Source of the DNA: Ruminococcus sp.
GTDB taxonomy: Bacteria > Bacillota > Clostridia > Oscillospirales > Ruminococcaceae
Length of the DNA: 64,000 nt
Direction of reading: 5' to 3'
Assembly: GCA_017534595.1 (NCBI GenBank)
Contig: JAFXVY010000113.1
Coordinates: 186,001-250,000 of the forward strand
Below are positions 17,670 to 26,392 of this stretch, piece by piece (the first letter of the stretch is position 1; each line of letters starts with the position of its first letter). Position numbers and translations under genes: made by a program. A model generated the notes under the pieces. That model saw only the letters and a list, made by a program, of their open reading frames with translations, made no database searches and was not told the DNA's origin.

Positions 17670-18485
17670 TCATTTGTTGCTCACTGTAAGGTCGGCGCAA
17701 AGCTTGTCAAGCGTGCAGCCTTTATATGCCGTCATCATGGTATATCTCTTGGTGATGTCCTCGAGCCCCTCAGACCTGCCGTCGGGGGAATAGGCCAGCA
17801 TATACCACTCCCCGCCGAAGGCGGAAACATCGTCATCCACGCCGAGAATGGGGCATCCCTTGACAGCTTCGGCGAGCTCGCTGTAAGAGCGCTCGTCGGT
17901 CATTATGACCGGGTCGCAGCCGCAGCGTCTTTTTAAGGCAGTTCTCAGTTCCGACAGGATTTTCAGCGTCCTGCGTTTATCATTATACAGCAGCCTCTCG
18001 ATAAGAGACATCCTGATATCTATTACCGGCGCGAGCCTGCCGGTCATATCTCCTGTGGCTTCAAGAAAGGCATCGGCCTGTCTCAGGCCGTCCGCGGAGA
18101 AGCTGAGATCAAATACAAAGCCGAACGGCAGCCCGCTTTTCAAAGCTCCTTTGAGGTTATCCTCGAGCTGTTTGTCTGTAAAGGATATCCCCTTGCCGGC
18201 TCTTATATACACAAAAGAGATATACTTCTCGTTGAATTTCTCCCAGTTTATGCTGCCGCACTCCTCGCTGACGTAAGCTCCCCGGCAGGGGTAAAGATTC
18301 AGCGGCGGCGGATCGTCGAAAAGCAGTCCCCTGCTGCGCAGGGTCATGACCGACACCGCCGCTGCAGCCGCACAAACAAAAGCAGCACAGAAGGCTGCTC
18401 TGAGCCCTCTGTGCTTTCTTCTTCGTGTATTCTTATTTCTGCGCCTCTGCTTCAGCATTTTCGGGTGTGCCATCTCTTTTCCCAC
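17670..18485 (-). CDS. membrane-anchored GH25-fold (lysozyme-like) protein with altered catalytic residues
   Basis: A basic N-terminus (about residues 8-28) precedes one transmembrane segment (29-47), placing the rest outside. The outer part follows the GH25 muramidase pattern: GAYVSEECGSINWEKF, FVYIRAGKGISFTDKQ, ALKSGLPFGFVFDL, LAPVIDI. Active GH25 enzymes have Asp in the first motif and D-x-E in the last; here these are Tyr71 and D156-I-R158, so hydrolysis of peptidoglycan is doubtful. A binding or structural role is one possibility. The gene starts inside the end of the Rrf2 gene (53-bp overlap if the first ATG is used; an ATG four codons later is equally possible). Confidence 0.7.
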   Translation of the reverse strand: MGKEMAHPKMLKQRRRNKNTRRRKHRGLRAAFCAAFVCAAAAAVSVMTLRSRGLLFDDPPPLNLYPCRGAYVSEECGSINWEKFNEKYISFVYIRAGKGISFTDKQLEDNLKGALKSGLPFGFVFDLSFSADGLRQADAFLEATGDMTGRLAPVIDIRMSLIERLLYNDKRRTLKILSELRTALKRRCGCDPVIMTDERSYSELAEAVKGCPILGVDDDVSAFGGEWYMLAYSPDGRSEGLEDITKRYTMMTAYKGCTLDKLCADLTVSNK

Positions 18486-18888
18486 ATTGAGATGCCAGCA
18501 GCGCTGCGAAGGTGTAACCCTCGAGCTTATCCCTTACAAGGTCGGTGATCTCTCCGAAGGCGTGCTGGTAGCAGCAGACTCCGGACATCCCGCGGCTGCA
18601 TATCCCGTCGGGCGAAAGGCATCTCGAAAAATAATATGTACCCTCGATAGCCTCGATGACCTGCCTGAGATTGATCTCGCTCGGGGAGCTGTGCAGCACA
18701 TAGCCGCCCTGCGTTCCCTTGAACGAATCAACTATTCCGGAAGAAACGAGCTTTCTCAGTATCTTTAATGCAAAGCGAAGTGAAACAAAGGCTTTCTCGG
18801 AGATCGTTCTGGCATCGGTCCTGCCGTTCTCCATGCACAGCACGGAGACGATCCTCACGGCGTAGTCCGCTTCAAGTGTCAGCTGCAT
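18433..18888 (-). CDS. Rrf2-family transcriptional regulator
   Basis: An Rrf2 winged-helix regulator of 151 residues: MQLTLEADYAVRIVSVL start, HTH at about 27-60, and the wing GGYVLHSSPSEI. Cysteines C90, C97, C105 and C106 lie where IscR and NsrR hold an iron-sulphur cluster, so it may sense Fe-S status, oxidants or NO. No Fe-S assembly genes are nearby to name its targets. ATG at 18888 after GGAGG, 39 bp downstream of rpoD. Confidence 0.88.
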   Translation of the reverse strand: MQLTLEADYAVRIVSVLCMENGRTDARTISEKAFVSLRFALKILRKLVSSGIVDSFKGTQGGYVLHSSPSEINLRQVIEAIEGTYYFSRCLSPDGICSRGMSGVCCYQHAFGEITDLVRDKLEGYTFAALLASQCGKRDGTPENAEAEAQK

Positions 18889-18927
18889 AAATACCCTCCA
18901 TATACAGTATGTCCGGAATTGCCGGGA

Positions 18928-20031
18928 TCATTCAAGATAATCTCTAACCTTATTGCTCCTGTTGGGGTGGCGGAGCTTTCTGAGAGCCTTGGCCTCGATC
19001 TGCCTGATACGCTCTCTCGTTACGTTGAACTGCTGGCCGACCTCCTCGAGAGTCCTGGCTCTGCCGTCCTCGAGGCCGAAGCGCAGCCTGAGCACCTTTT
19101 CCTCTCTGTCGGTAAGGGTCGAGAGCACCTGAGCGATCTGCTCCTTGAGGAGAACCTGCGAGGCTGCCTCTGCCGGAGCGGGAGCCTCCTCATCGGGGAT
19201 GAAGTCACCGAGGTGGGAATCCTCTTCCTCACCGATAGGCGTCTCGAGGGAAACAGGATCCTGAGCTATGCGCATGATCTCTCTTACCCTGTCAACAGAC
19301 ATCTCGAGCCTCTCGGCGATCTCCTCAGCGGAGGCGTCGTGGCCGTTCTCGTGGAGCAGCTGGCTCGATACCTTCTTTACCTTGGAGATAGTCTCCACCA
19401 TGTGAACGGGGATCCTTATCGTTCTTGCCTGATCGGCGATAGCACGGGTGATAGCCTGTCTGATCCACCAGGTAGCGTAGGTCGAGAACTTGAAGCCCTT
19501 GGTATAGTCGAACTTCTCCACGGCCTTGATAAGACCCATGTTGCCCTCCTGTATGAGGTCAAGGAAGCTCATGCCTCTGCCGACATATCTCTTGGCGATG
19601 GAAACAACGAGCCTGAGGTTGGCCTCAGCAAGACGCTTTCTGGCGTTGGAAGCCTCCTTCTCGTTGCTGCCTGACATCTTCTCGGCGAGCTGTATCTCTT
19701 CCTCGGAAGTGAGCAGCGGGACTCTTCCGATCTCCTTGAGGTAGATCTTTACGGGGTCGTCGATAGCGATACCGTCGGTCGAGAGGCCGATATCCACATC
19801 GTCGGGAGCCATTTCGTCCTCGGGGTTAACGAGCACGAGAGTGTCGTCCGGGACGATGTCGTCGATGATCTCGATATTCAGCGCGGAACAGTTATCATAG
19901 AAGTTGTCGATCTGCTCAACGTCGAAGTCGAGCTTCTCGAGAGCATCAGTGATCTCCTTTGCGGTAAGTCTTCCGTTGGCCTTGCCCTGCTCCATTAAGT
20001 TTTCCATGATCTGCTTCTTGTTTTCAGCCAT
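18928..20031 (-). CDS. rpoD: primary sigma factor (sigma-70/SigA)
   Basis: The housekeeping sigma factor that directs RNA polymerase to the TTGACA/TATAAT promoters seen throughout this window. At 367 residues it has a short region 1.1, then [17 protein letters not shown] (1.2), the conserved region 2 with [17 protein letters not shown] and [14 protein letters not shown] (2.3-2.4), region 3, and the region 4 helix-turn-helix ending [18 protein letters not shown]. Follows dnaG by 25 bp, the common Firmicutes dnaG-rpoD pair. ATG at 20031. Confidence 0.97.
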   Translation of the reverse strand: MAENKKQIMENLMEQGKANGRLTAKEITDALEKLDFDVEQIDNFYDNCSALNIEIIDDIVPDDTLVLVNPEDEMAPDDVDIGLSTDGIAIDDPVKIYLKEIGRVPLLTSEEEIQLAEKMSGSNEKEASNARKRLAEANLRLVVSIAKRYVGRGMSFLDLIQEGNMGLIKAVEKFDYTKGFKFSTYATWWIRQAITRAIADQARTIRIPVHMVETISKVKKVSSQLLHENGHDASAEEIAERLEMSVDRVREIMRIAQDPVSLETPIGEEEDSHLGDFIPDEEAPAPAEAASQVLLKEQIAQVLSTLTDREEKVLRLRFGLEDGRARTLEEVGQQFNVTRERIRQIEAKALRKLRHPNRSNKVRDYLE

Positions 20032-20056
20032 AATTTACTCTCCTTTATTTTCTGGA

Positions 20057-21826
20057 TCAGTTATTCTCTCTTAACTTTCTTATCTTGGCATCTATATCCT
20101 CGTCGGTGGGGACTCCCTGATCGTCGATGCTGCCTGCCGGGACATATCTCAGCAGGATGTCTATGCAGTCATCGGCCACGGCAGCGTCGATACCCTTATC
20201 AGCGTTATCCGCGATAATGGATGAGATCCGATCGACCTGCTCGGGTGAGAACTCGTCATAGAAGGACGAAAGGGAGAAATCCTCTCCCGAAAGGATCCTT
20301 GCCGAAAGCACCGAATAGATGCGGGCGTTGAGCTCAGTAACAAATTTGTCGGCGGGCAGCCGCGAGTTCACATAGCCGCATTTATCGGGGAAGGTATAGA
20401 TATAGTAGATTATCTGCTGCTCCGCAGTGTTTTCTCTCGGATGCAGCACAGCGTCGGGGTTGAGAGGATCCCGCCTTGCGGCGAAGCCCAGTGCCTGCTC
20501 CCGCTGCTTTTTCTGCTTGGCGTAGTATTCCCGGCGCAGCATGGTGTCTATCTGCTCCTCGAGAGCCTTCTTGGCGACCCCCTGCTCCTTGGCGAGCTTG
20601 GAGATATAGATATCTCGCTCTATCGGCGAGCGCAGCCCGGAAATAATGCCGCAGGCCTTTATGAGATAATCCGCCTTGCCGGTATCGCTGTCGAGGTCGT
20701 TGCCGGAGGCCGCGGTCTCGAGCTCGTAGGTGACGGAATCAACTGCATTGTTCAGCAGGTACTCGAACTTCCCTCTTCCGAACCTGACGATGAACTCATC
20801 CGGGTCCTTTGCGTCGGGTATCCTGACCACGGAGGCCTTGAGCCCCTGTGACCTGATAAGGGGTATCGCACGCAGCGCAGCCTTCTGCCCCGCCTCATCC
20901 GAGTCGTAGCAGATGACCACTTCATCGGCATAGTTGGAGATCAGCTTGACCTGATCCTGTGTAAGCGCTGTGCCGCATGAAGCGACGGCGTTATCGAAAC
21001 CCGACTGATTGAGGGATATAACGTCGAGATTGCCTTCGCAGAGCAGGATCTTCCGGCTCTTTACCGAGGCGTCCTTAGCAAAGCACATCGAAAACAGGAA
21101 TTTGTTCTTGTTATATGCCGGCGTGTCCTTGGAATTGAGGTATTTGCGCTTATCGTCGGGGCTAAGGGCTCTGCCGCCGAACCCGACTATATTCCCGCGC
21201 AGGTCTATGAATGGGAACATCGCGCGGAACACGAAGAAATCGAAGGTGTTTTTGGTATTGGTCTGAGAGCGTGAGATAAGGCTCGCTCTTTCGAGCTCCT
21301 TCTCGGAATAGCCCTCGGACATCATATAGTCCTTGAGAGCCTTATAGCTTTGCGGGGCGAAGCCCATGCCGTACTTCTTGACGGTCTCGGGAGAGAGCCC
21401 GCGCTTTGCGAGATACTCCCGGCAGGCTCTGCCCTGCGGAGATTTCAGCTGCTCGTAAAAGAACCTTGCGGCCTTTCGGTTCATCTCATATATGCGCTTG
21501 CGCTCGTCGCTGCGCTCCTTGTAGCTGCCGTCAGCCTCCGGGAGAGGTATCCCTGCCCGCTCGGCGAGGTACTTTACCGATTCCCAGTAATCGAGGTTCT
21601 GATATTTCATCACAAAGGTGATGACATCGCCGCCTGCTCCGCAGCCGAAACAATGGAAATACTCCTTTTCAGGGTGTACATGGCAGGAGGGAGTGCTGTC
21701 AGGATGAAACGGACATTTGCAGATATAGTCCCTGCCGGTGCGTTTGAGGTCGATATACATACCCATGATATCAACTATAGGATTGGCAGCCTTAAGGCGC
21801 TCTATGAAATCCGACGGAAGCGGCAT
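20057..21826 (-). CDS. dnaG: DNA primase DnaG
   Basis: Makes RNA primers for replication. The N-terminal zinc-binding domain has the CHC2 pattern C38-x2-H41 and C59-x2-C62; the catalytic TOPRIM region includes MGFAPQSYKAL, GFGGRAL, LCEGNLDVISL and CYDSDEAGQKAA. The C-terminal 150 residues are the divergent helicase-interaction part. The ATG at 21826 (MPLPSDFIERLKA) is preferred to a TTG six codons earlier because GAGG lies at suitable spacing. 589 residues, normal length. Confidence 0.96.
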   Translation of the reverse strand: MPLPSDFIERLKAANPIVDIMGMYIDLKRTGRDYICKCPFHPDSTPSCHVHPEKEYFHCFGCGAGGDVITFVMKYQNLDYWESVKYLAERAGIPLPEADGSYKERSDERKRIYEMNRKAARFFYEQLKSPQGRACREYLAKRGLSPETVKKYGMGFAPQSYKALKDYMMSEGYSEKELERASLISRSQTNTKNTFDFFVFRAMFPFIDLRGNIVGFGGRALSPDDKRKYLNSKDTPAYNKNKFLFSMCFAKDASVKSRKILLCEGNLDVISLNQSGFDNAVASCGTALTQDQVKLISNYADEVVICYDSDEAGQKAALRAIPLIRSQGLKASVVRIPDAKDPDEFIVRFGRGKFEYLLNNAVDSVTYELETAASGNDLDSDTGKADYLIKACGIISGLRSPIERDIYISKLAKEQGVAKKALEEQIDTMLRREYYAKQKKQREQALGFAARRDPLNPDAVLHPRENTAEQQIIYYIYTFPDKCGYVNSRLPADKFVTELNARIYSVLSARILSGEDFSLSSFYDEFSPEQVDRISSIIADNADKGIDAAVADDCIDILLRYVPAGSIDDQGVPTDEDIDAKIRKLRENN

Positions 21827-21855
21827 GGCTATCACTCCTCTCAACTAAGTATCCG

Positions 21856-22320
21856 CTACGATATGGGCAGCAGGCTGAAAAACAGGTATCCGAGCAGGAA
21901 CGCTCCCGCCGCCGAAACACAAACGGTTATGATCAGGAACCTTATCACGCCCGAAGCAGCCTTTTCGACAGCGGTCTCTTCGCGCTCCTGCGGGAAGTAC
22001 TCTCCCCGCTCTATCCTTGCGGCGCAGCGTATCAGGCTGTACTCGGTAAGACACAGCAAAGCGATTATCATGACCACCGCGTACCATTTGAGCCCGTCGT
22101 CCATGATAGGATAAAGGGCGGTAAAGCCGATTATAAGCCCAAGGAACAGCGTCGTCCCTTTCAGCGCTTTCAATGCGGTACCGCCGGCAGCCTCGGTCTC
22201 TTTGCCGGCCTCGGCAAGCCTTCTGACGCGGTTGAGCAGAACATTGAACGCGGTATAGAACAATATCCCGAGCGCTGCGAAGGCCGTAAACAATATAAAG
22301 TAAATTTCCTTTAAGCTCAT
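21856..22320 (-). CDS. hypothetical integral membrane protein
   Basis: A protein of 154 residues from the ATG at 22320, which overlaps the dgt stop (ATGA). Four hydrophobic segments are visible at roughly 4-25, 55-70, 78-95 and 128-148, with charged loops between; the loop after the third segment has a run of Glu and Arg. No family is recognised. Position between dgt and dnaG suggests co-transcription with replication genes but does not reveal function. Confidence 0.7.
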   Translation of the reverse strand: MSLKEIYFILFTAFAALGILFYTAFNVLLNRVRRLAEAGKETEAAGGTALKALKGTTLFLGLIIGFTALYPIMDDGLKWYAVVMIIALLCLTEYSLIRCAARIERGEYFPQEREETAVEKAASGVIRFLIITVCVSAAGAFLLGYLFFSLLPIS

Positions 22321-23330
22321 CTTACCTTCCACTCTATCGGGATAAACAGCTCGGTAAAGAGGTCTATCGCATAACGGTCGGTCATACCGGAGATATAATC
22401 GCAGACCGCTCTTTCCTTTCCGAAGCGCTCCGCGAGCCCGACATACAGCGGCGGCATCCGGCTTATATCCTCGCAGAAGTGCTCATAAAGCTTGGCGAGC
22501 ATATCCTGCGCCTTGGCCTCCTCCGACTTGCATTTCGGATTGCGGTAAACGCTCTCGGACATATAGCTCTGCAGTGCAAGGTAAGCCTTCTCGGTCCCGG
22601 GATCCATACCGACGGTCGGAACGCCGTCCTCAAGATAGATCCCCCGGCCGATTATCGACCCGACGAGCGAGGTGATCCTCTCGGACTTGGAATGCCCGAG
22701 AACATCGGTGATCTCCCGGGGGATATCCTCCTCCGTGATGATCCCGCCGCGGATCGAGTCGTCAATATCGTGATTTATGTAGGCTATAACATCCGCGAGC
22801 CGGACGATATAGCCCTCAAGGGTCTCGGCCTTGGTGTTGGTATGCTTGAGGATACCGTCCCTGACCTCATAGGTCAGCCCGAGGCCTTTTCCGTTTTTTT
22901 CTATCAGGTCAACTACACGGAGCCCCTGCTCGTAATGGCGGAAGCCGTCGGGACACAGCGAATCGAGTATCCGTTCGCCGGCGTGACCGAAGGGAGTATG
23001 ACCGAGATCGTGCCCCATAGCTACGGCCTCGGCAAGATCCTCATTGAGCCGGAGAGCTCTTGCAAGGGTGCGTGCGATCTGCCCGACCTCGAGAGTATGG
23101 GTAAGGCGGGTGCGGTAGTGATCTCCGGAGGGAGACAAAAAGACCTGCGTCTTATGCTTGAGCCTGCGGAAGGAATTGCAGTGGATGATCTTGTCCCTGT
23201 CCCGCTGGAACTCGGTGCGGTAGTCGCATTTCTGCGCCGGCACCTCTCTGCCCTTAGTCTCCGACGAAAGGCAGGCATACTCGCAGAGATAGTTTTTTTC
23301 AAACTGTTCATACTGTTCTCTTGGGGTCAC
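22317..23330 (-). CDS. dgt: deoxyguanosinetriphosphate triphosphohydrolase-like HD protein
   Basis: HD-domain dNTPase that removes tripolyphosphate from dNTPs and controls dNTP pools. Motifs: SFRRLKHKTQVF, RTRLTHTLEVGQIARTLAR (first metal His), GHDLGHTPFGHAGE (HD) and later IAYINHD-type VIAYINHDIDD. 337 residues, normal for the short class. The initiator is GTG at 23330, seven bases after GGGAGG. A TATAAT-like -10 (minus strand, 23377-23372) is present without a good -35. Followed directly by the membrane protein and dnaG-rpoD. Confidence 0.92.
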   Translation of the reverse strand: MTPREQYEQFEKNYLCEYACLSSETKGREVPAQKCDYRTEFQRDRDKIIHCNSFRRLKHKTQVFLSPSGDHYRTRLTHTLEVGQIARTLARALRLNEDLAEAVAMGHDLGHTPFGHAGERILDSLCPDGFRHYEQGLRVVDLIEKNGKGLGLTYEVRDGILKHTNTKAETLEGYIVRLADVIAYINHDIDDSIRGGIITEEDIPREITDVLGHSKSERITSLVGSIIGRGIYLEDGVPTVGMDPGTEKAYLALQSYMSESVYRNPKCKSEEAKAQDMLAKLYEHFCEDISRMPPLYVGLAERFGKERAVCDYISGMTDRYAIDLFTELFIPIEWKVR

Positions 23331-23427
23331 GCAAACACCTCCCTTGAGATCCGTTAAGCGCTGTCTATACTATTATACAATCCGGACGGCGGATAATCCT
23401 TTATTTGGACGAAAATATCCGAAAAGT

Positions 23428-24051
23428 TTATGCAAAGTCCTCCCAGAGGCCTTTTTCCTCGTCTATCACAGCTGTGCCCGCTGTCAGGTCGGTGATCTCG
23501 GAGATCAGATCCTCGGTGAAGCGTTCGCGAACGAGGAAAACGAGCTTTACATCAGAGGTAAAATCCTCGGAGACCTTCTTGGCCTCATGCGCCGCCGCGC
23601 AGTTGACTATCCTCATATAATCGCCGTAGGTGCAGGTGACGTTTATCCTTGAGCAGCTGCACATTTCCATCCTCACGGCTGCCTCGCAGGCGATCTTGCA
23701 GGCGTGAGAGTAAGCCCGGACAAGCCCACCGCCGCCGAGAAGTATGCCGCCGAAGTAACGGGTCACAACAACACAAACGTCTGTCAACCCCTCTTTTTTC
23801 AGCACCTCGAGCACGGGTACTCCGCCCGTTCCCTGAGGCTCGCCGTCGTCACTGTACCGGGAGGTGTTGCCGTCGCGGGTGATATACGCATAGACGTTAT
23901 GCCTTGCCCTGCGGTGCTCGGCTCTGACGGCATTGATGAACTCTATCGCTTCATCGGGAGTCTCAACATGGCGAATCTGCCCGATGAACTCGGACTTCTT
24001 CTCGACAAAGCTCGCCTTTGCCTGCCCGCGTATGGTTATGTAATCCTGCAC
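23428..24051 (-). CDS. yigZ: YigZ/IMPACT-family protein
   Basis: Member of the UPF0029/IMPACT family, of uncertain biochemical role (a translation-related function is suggested for the eukaryotic IMPACT). The N-terminal domain holds the signature SRYSDDGEPQGTGGVPVLEVL and TRYFGGILLGGGGLVRAYS; the C-terminal domain (about 135-207) has the ferredoxin-like DUF1949 pattern. 207 residues. Starts at GTG 24051, eight bases after AAGGAGG; this ribosome site directly follows the rpmE terminator. Confidence 0.9.
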   Translation of the reverse strand: MQDYITIRGQAKASFVEKKSEFIGQIRHVETPDEAIEFINAVRAEHRRARHNVYAYITRDGNTSRYSDDGEPQGTGGVPVLEVLKKEGLTDVCVVVTRYFGGILLGGGGLVRAYSHACKIACEAAVRMEMCSCSRINVTCTYGDYMRIVNCAAAHEAKKVSEDFTSDVKLVFLVRERFTEDLISEITDLTAGTAVIDEEKGLWEDFA

Positions 24052-24068
24052 GGCTCTTCCCTCCTTAA

Positions 24069-24095
24069 CAAAAAAGAGCGGATGTTCCGCTCTTT
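24069..24095 (-). terminator. terminator of rpmE
   Basis: Perfect 10-bp stem AAAGAGCGGA/TCCGCTCTTT (24095-24086 with 24082-24073) with a 3-nt loop and a T-rich tract on the minus strand, seven bases after the rpmE stop. Confidence 0.88.
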
Positions 24096-24102
24096 AATGA
24101 TA

Positions 24103-24303
24103 TTAGTCAAGATTAAATCTCTTCTTGAATCTGTCAACGCGCCCGCCGGTATCAACAAGCTTCTGCTTGCCGGTAAAGAACGGATGGCACTTGGAGCAGA
24201 TCTCGACCTTGATATCCTTCTTGGTAGAACGAGTCTTTATCACGTTGCCGCAAGCGCAGGTGATAGTAGTCTCCTCATACTTGGGATGAATACCCTCTTT
24301 CAT
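24103..24303 (-). CDS. rpmE: 50S ribosomal protein L31, zinc-binding type
   Basis: L31 of the large subunit, contacting the 30S head. The 66-residue protein starts [11 protein letters not shown] and has the Cys pairs C16-x-C18 and C37-x2-C40 of the zinc-containing (C+) form, which bacteria can exchange for a Cys-less paralogue under zinc shortage. ATG at 24303 after AAGGAGG; upstream in-frame codons are not conserved. Own promoter and terminator: a single-gene unit. Confidence 0.96.
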   Translation of the reverse strand: MKEGIHPKYEETTITCACGNVIKTRSTKKDIKVEICSKCHPFFTGKQKLVDTGGRVDRFKKRFNLD

Positions 24304-24398
24304 TTTCACGACCTCCTTCCAAACCAAAAATTATGAACTCATAGAAGCCCATCATCCTCAGTTCAGACAGTAGTTCTATGTAGTGATCACAAATTTGC
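24304..24398 (-). promoter_or_regulatory. rpmE 5' leader, candidate L31 autoregulatory leader
   Basis: The roughly 95-nt leader can pair CATAGAA with TTCTATG about 30 nt apart, forming a long stem-loop shortly before the ribosome site. L31 leaders with regulatory structures are known in Firmicutes; this is inferred from position and the inverted repeat only. Confidence 0.35.
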
Positions 24399-24404
24399 TT
24401 ATAT

Positions 24405-24433
24405 ATTATAGCACACGGATCTTTATTTGTCAA
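24405..24433 (-). promoter_or_regulatory. promoter of rpmE
   Basis: Minus-strand TTGACA (24433-24428), 17-bp spacer, TATAAT (24410-24405), exact consensus, beginning 20 bp after the stop of the upstream gene. Confidence 0.88.
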
Positions 24434-24452
24434 GGGGTAAAATGAATTTTTC

Positions 24453-24866
24453 TCAATCCTCCGGCGACCAGCTTGCCTGAACGTCCTCGATGACTATATT
24501 CTCGTCCACCTTGACGACCACCTGATAGTCGTCCTCGTAGACGATCTCGCCGGGAAAGTTCGTATAGACCACATAATAGGGGTGATCATAGCGTTCGAGC
24601 AGCCACAGCAGCGGCTGGATCATCTTCATCATCATTTCGGTGTTCTCGGTCTTGAAGTAGCAGATGACCTTCTCCTGCCGCTTGCACTGCGGCGGCCACG
24701 GCAGCTCCTCAGCGAACCATGAATCTATCTCCTTGAACAGGCCGACGTCCTCCTCGATCATAACGCCGTCCGTAACGAGCTGATTGAGCATGCTGAAAAT
24801 CCCTTTGCCCGTCCTGGTATTGGCGGCAAGCTCCTTGCCCTGTATTCGGCAGTATTTGAATTTCAT
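24453..24866 (-). CDS. hypothetical protein, last gene of the recJ-rel operon
   Basis: A soluble 137-residue protein with no signal peptide or membrane segment. It is acidic at the C-terminus (VVKVDENIVIEDVQ) and rich in aromatic residues in the middle (EIDSWFAEELPWPPQ, YDHPYYVVYTNF). I do not recognise a family. The ATG shares its A with the TGA of the flavin-reductase gene (TGATG at 24864-24868), so it is translated with that operon; the rpmE promoter follows at once. Confidence 0.65.
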   Translation of the reverse strand: MKFKYCRIQGKELAANTRTGKGIFSMLNQLVTDGVMIEEDVGLFKEIDSWFAEELPWPPQCKRQEKVICYFKTENTEMMMKMIQPLLWLLERYDHPYYVVYTNFPGEIVYEDDYQVVVKVDENIVIEDVQASWSPED

Positions 24867-25438
24867 CAGTCTGCCCCCTCTCTTCCGGCCAGTATACCCG
24901 CAACCGTATCATTGATGATCTTCTCGGGGTCCGCGCCGACGATATCGAGTCCCGAAGCCATAACAAGGCGCACATCTGTGATCCCGTAGAAACCCTCTGC
25001 AAGTGCCTTGACGTAGCCGTAGCCGAACTCCTGCGGGACATAGCCGCCCCCGGCAGTAGTCACATAGCAGAGGCTTTTCGCTTTGCAAAGTCCCTCGGGG
25101 AAGCCCTGCGGGGTGTAGCGGAAGGTTATCCCGAGGACGTTTATCTGCTCGAAGTACTGTTTCAGCGCGGCGGGGAAAGAGAGATCCCAGTAGGGTGCGG
25201 CTATTACGATACGGTCAGCCTCCGCGAACTGCCTTGCAAGGGCGAACATCGGGTCGCCGAAGGCTCCTGACGCGATCAGGCTGTCCCTGCGGCGGAGGAA
25301 ATCCTCATCAGCCGCGGGAAAATCAACATCCTCAAGGCGCAGCTCGGTGTAAGGCTCCCCGAGCGCTGAAAGGCAAGCGTCCGCAAGACGCTTTGTTCTC
25401 GAGCCAGCTCTGACGCAGGCGTTTACAAAAAGTATCAT
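24866..25438 (-). CDS. flavodoxin-fold NAD(P)H-dependent oxidoreductase
   Basis: Flavodoxin-like fold enzyme related to AzoR/NAD(P)H quinone reductases; expected to bind FMN and reduce quinones or other acceptors. The start LFVNACVRAGSRTKRLADA is the phosphate-binding loop, AAPYWDLSFPAALKQYFEQ is the second flavin loop, and TTAGGGYVPQEFGYGYVK the third. 190 residues from the ATG at 25438. It is five bases from the CDP-alcohol transferase gene and overlaps the next gene. The physiological substrate is unknown. Confidence 0.85.
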   Translation of the reverse strand: MILFVNACVRAGSRTKRLADACLSALGEPYTELRLEDVDFPAADEDFLRRRDSLIASGAFGDPMFALARQFAEADRIVIAAPYWDLSFPAALKQYFEQINVLGITFRYTPQGFPEGLCKAKSLCYVTTAGGGYVPQEFGYGYVKALAEGFYGITDVRLVMASGLDIVGADPEKIINDTVAGILAGREGAD

Positions 25439-25443
25439 ACAGA

Positions 25444-25944
25444 TCACGTTCCTTTAACATTGATGTAATAACCCTCCTGAACAGCCGCAAAGGCTGCAGC
25501 AGCACATACGACCGCTGCGGAGTACCGCAGATCAATAAAACTGACTGTCAAAGGCAGCGCAAATAACAGGCCGCCTGTTATCTTGTTCATCACAGAATGG
25601 ACGGGTATAAATCTTCCGTGTAATATGAACCCGGATGCTGTGTTAACCGCCTTGACAACTGCGATGGTCCCGATACAGATATACATCCATATCTCGATAT
25701 CCAATACCGGCAACAGCTTTATCATACAGACAATAACAAATATAAGATCGGCAACTGTATCAAGCTTTGAGCCGAATTCGCTGACGGTGCCTGTTTTCCT
25801 TGCCACAGTACCGTCGATCATATCCGTAAACCCGGCGATGATATACAAAACATAAAACGGTACCGAGAGAGCCGTGCAGAACAGTAATGCCGCGCTGCAA
25901 ACGACTCTGACTAACGTTATGAGATCAGCCGTTCTCTTTATCAT
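25444..25944 (-). CDS. CDP-alcohol phosphatidyltransferase family protein
   Basis: Integral membrane enzyme that transfers a phospho-diacylglycerol (or similar) group from a CDP-linked donor to an alcohol. The complete catalytic pattern is present, with DMIDGTVAR followed after eight residues by GSKLDTVAD, giving the four metal-binding Asp. Several hydrophobic segments fill the 166 residues. The family includes PgsA, but the substrate cannot be assigned here. ATG at 25944, three bases after the GNAT gene. Confidence 0.85.
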   Translation of the reverse strand: MIKRTADLITLVRVVCSAALLFCTALSVPFYVLYIIAGFTDMIDGTVARKTGTVSEFGSKLDTVADLIFVIVCMIKLLPVLDIEIWMYICIGTIAVVKAVNTASGFILHGRFIPVHSVMNKITGGLLFALPLTVSFIDLRYSAAVVCAAAAFAAVQEGYYINVKGT

Positions 25945-25947
25945 TTT

Positions 25948-26391
25948 TCATCTTTTCAAAACAAGCTCGATCTCATCAAGCTTGTCGGTAATTGCATTTG
26001 ACCTGCCTGTTTCTTTGAATCCGAACCTGTGATACAGCCGTCCGGCACCGGTATTGTTTTCGAGTATCCACAGAGTCGGTGTGCCGCTGCACTGCTCCAT
26101 TGCGAATTGCAGCAGCTTTGAGCCGTAACCCATATTCTGTTTATCCGGCAGGATATACAGGTCTTCAATAAGACTGTCTGTGACCGAGACGACCCCGACA
26201 GGCTCGCCTTCGACCAGCATATAAAACCTGCTTCCGCCGTTCATCTTTTCAAGAATGTAATTATACTGCCTTTCGGGCGAGTGCAGCTCAACAAAATCGG
26301 GTGTACAGAAAGAGCGGTGCGAATCTTTCCAGGAGACAGAATGTATCACTGCGGCTTGTGACAGATTAGTGGTGTCAACTTTAACGATCAT
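25948..26391 (-). CDS. GNAT-family N-acetyltransferase
   Basis: Acetyl-CoA-dependent acetyltransferase of unknown target, 147 residues from the ATG at 26391 (ribosome site GGGAGGA). Visible parts are the beta-4 strand IEDLYILPDK, the acetyl-CoA pyrophosphate loop NMGYGSKLL and the C-terminal NNTGAGRLYHRFGFKETGR. It begins one base after the stop of the rlmD-like gene, so it belongs to the recJ-rel operon. Confidence 0.88.
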   Translation of the reverse strand: MIVKVDTTNLSQAAVIHSVSWKDSHRSFCTPDFVELHSPERQYNYILEKMNGGSRFYMLVEGEPVGVVSVTDSLIEDLYILPDKQNMGYGSKLLQFAMEQCSGTPTLWILENNTGAGRLYHRFGFKETGRSNAITDKLDEIELVLKR

Positions 26392-26392
26392 T

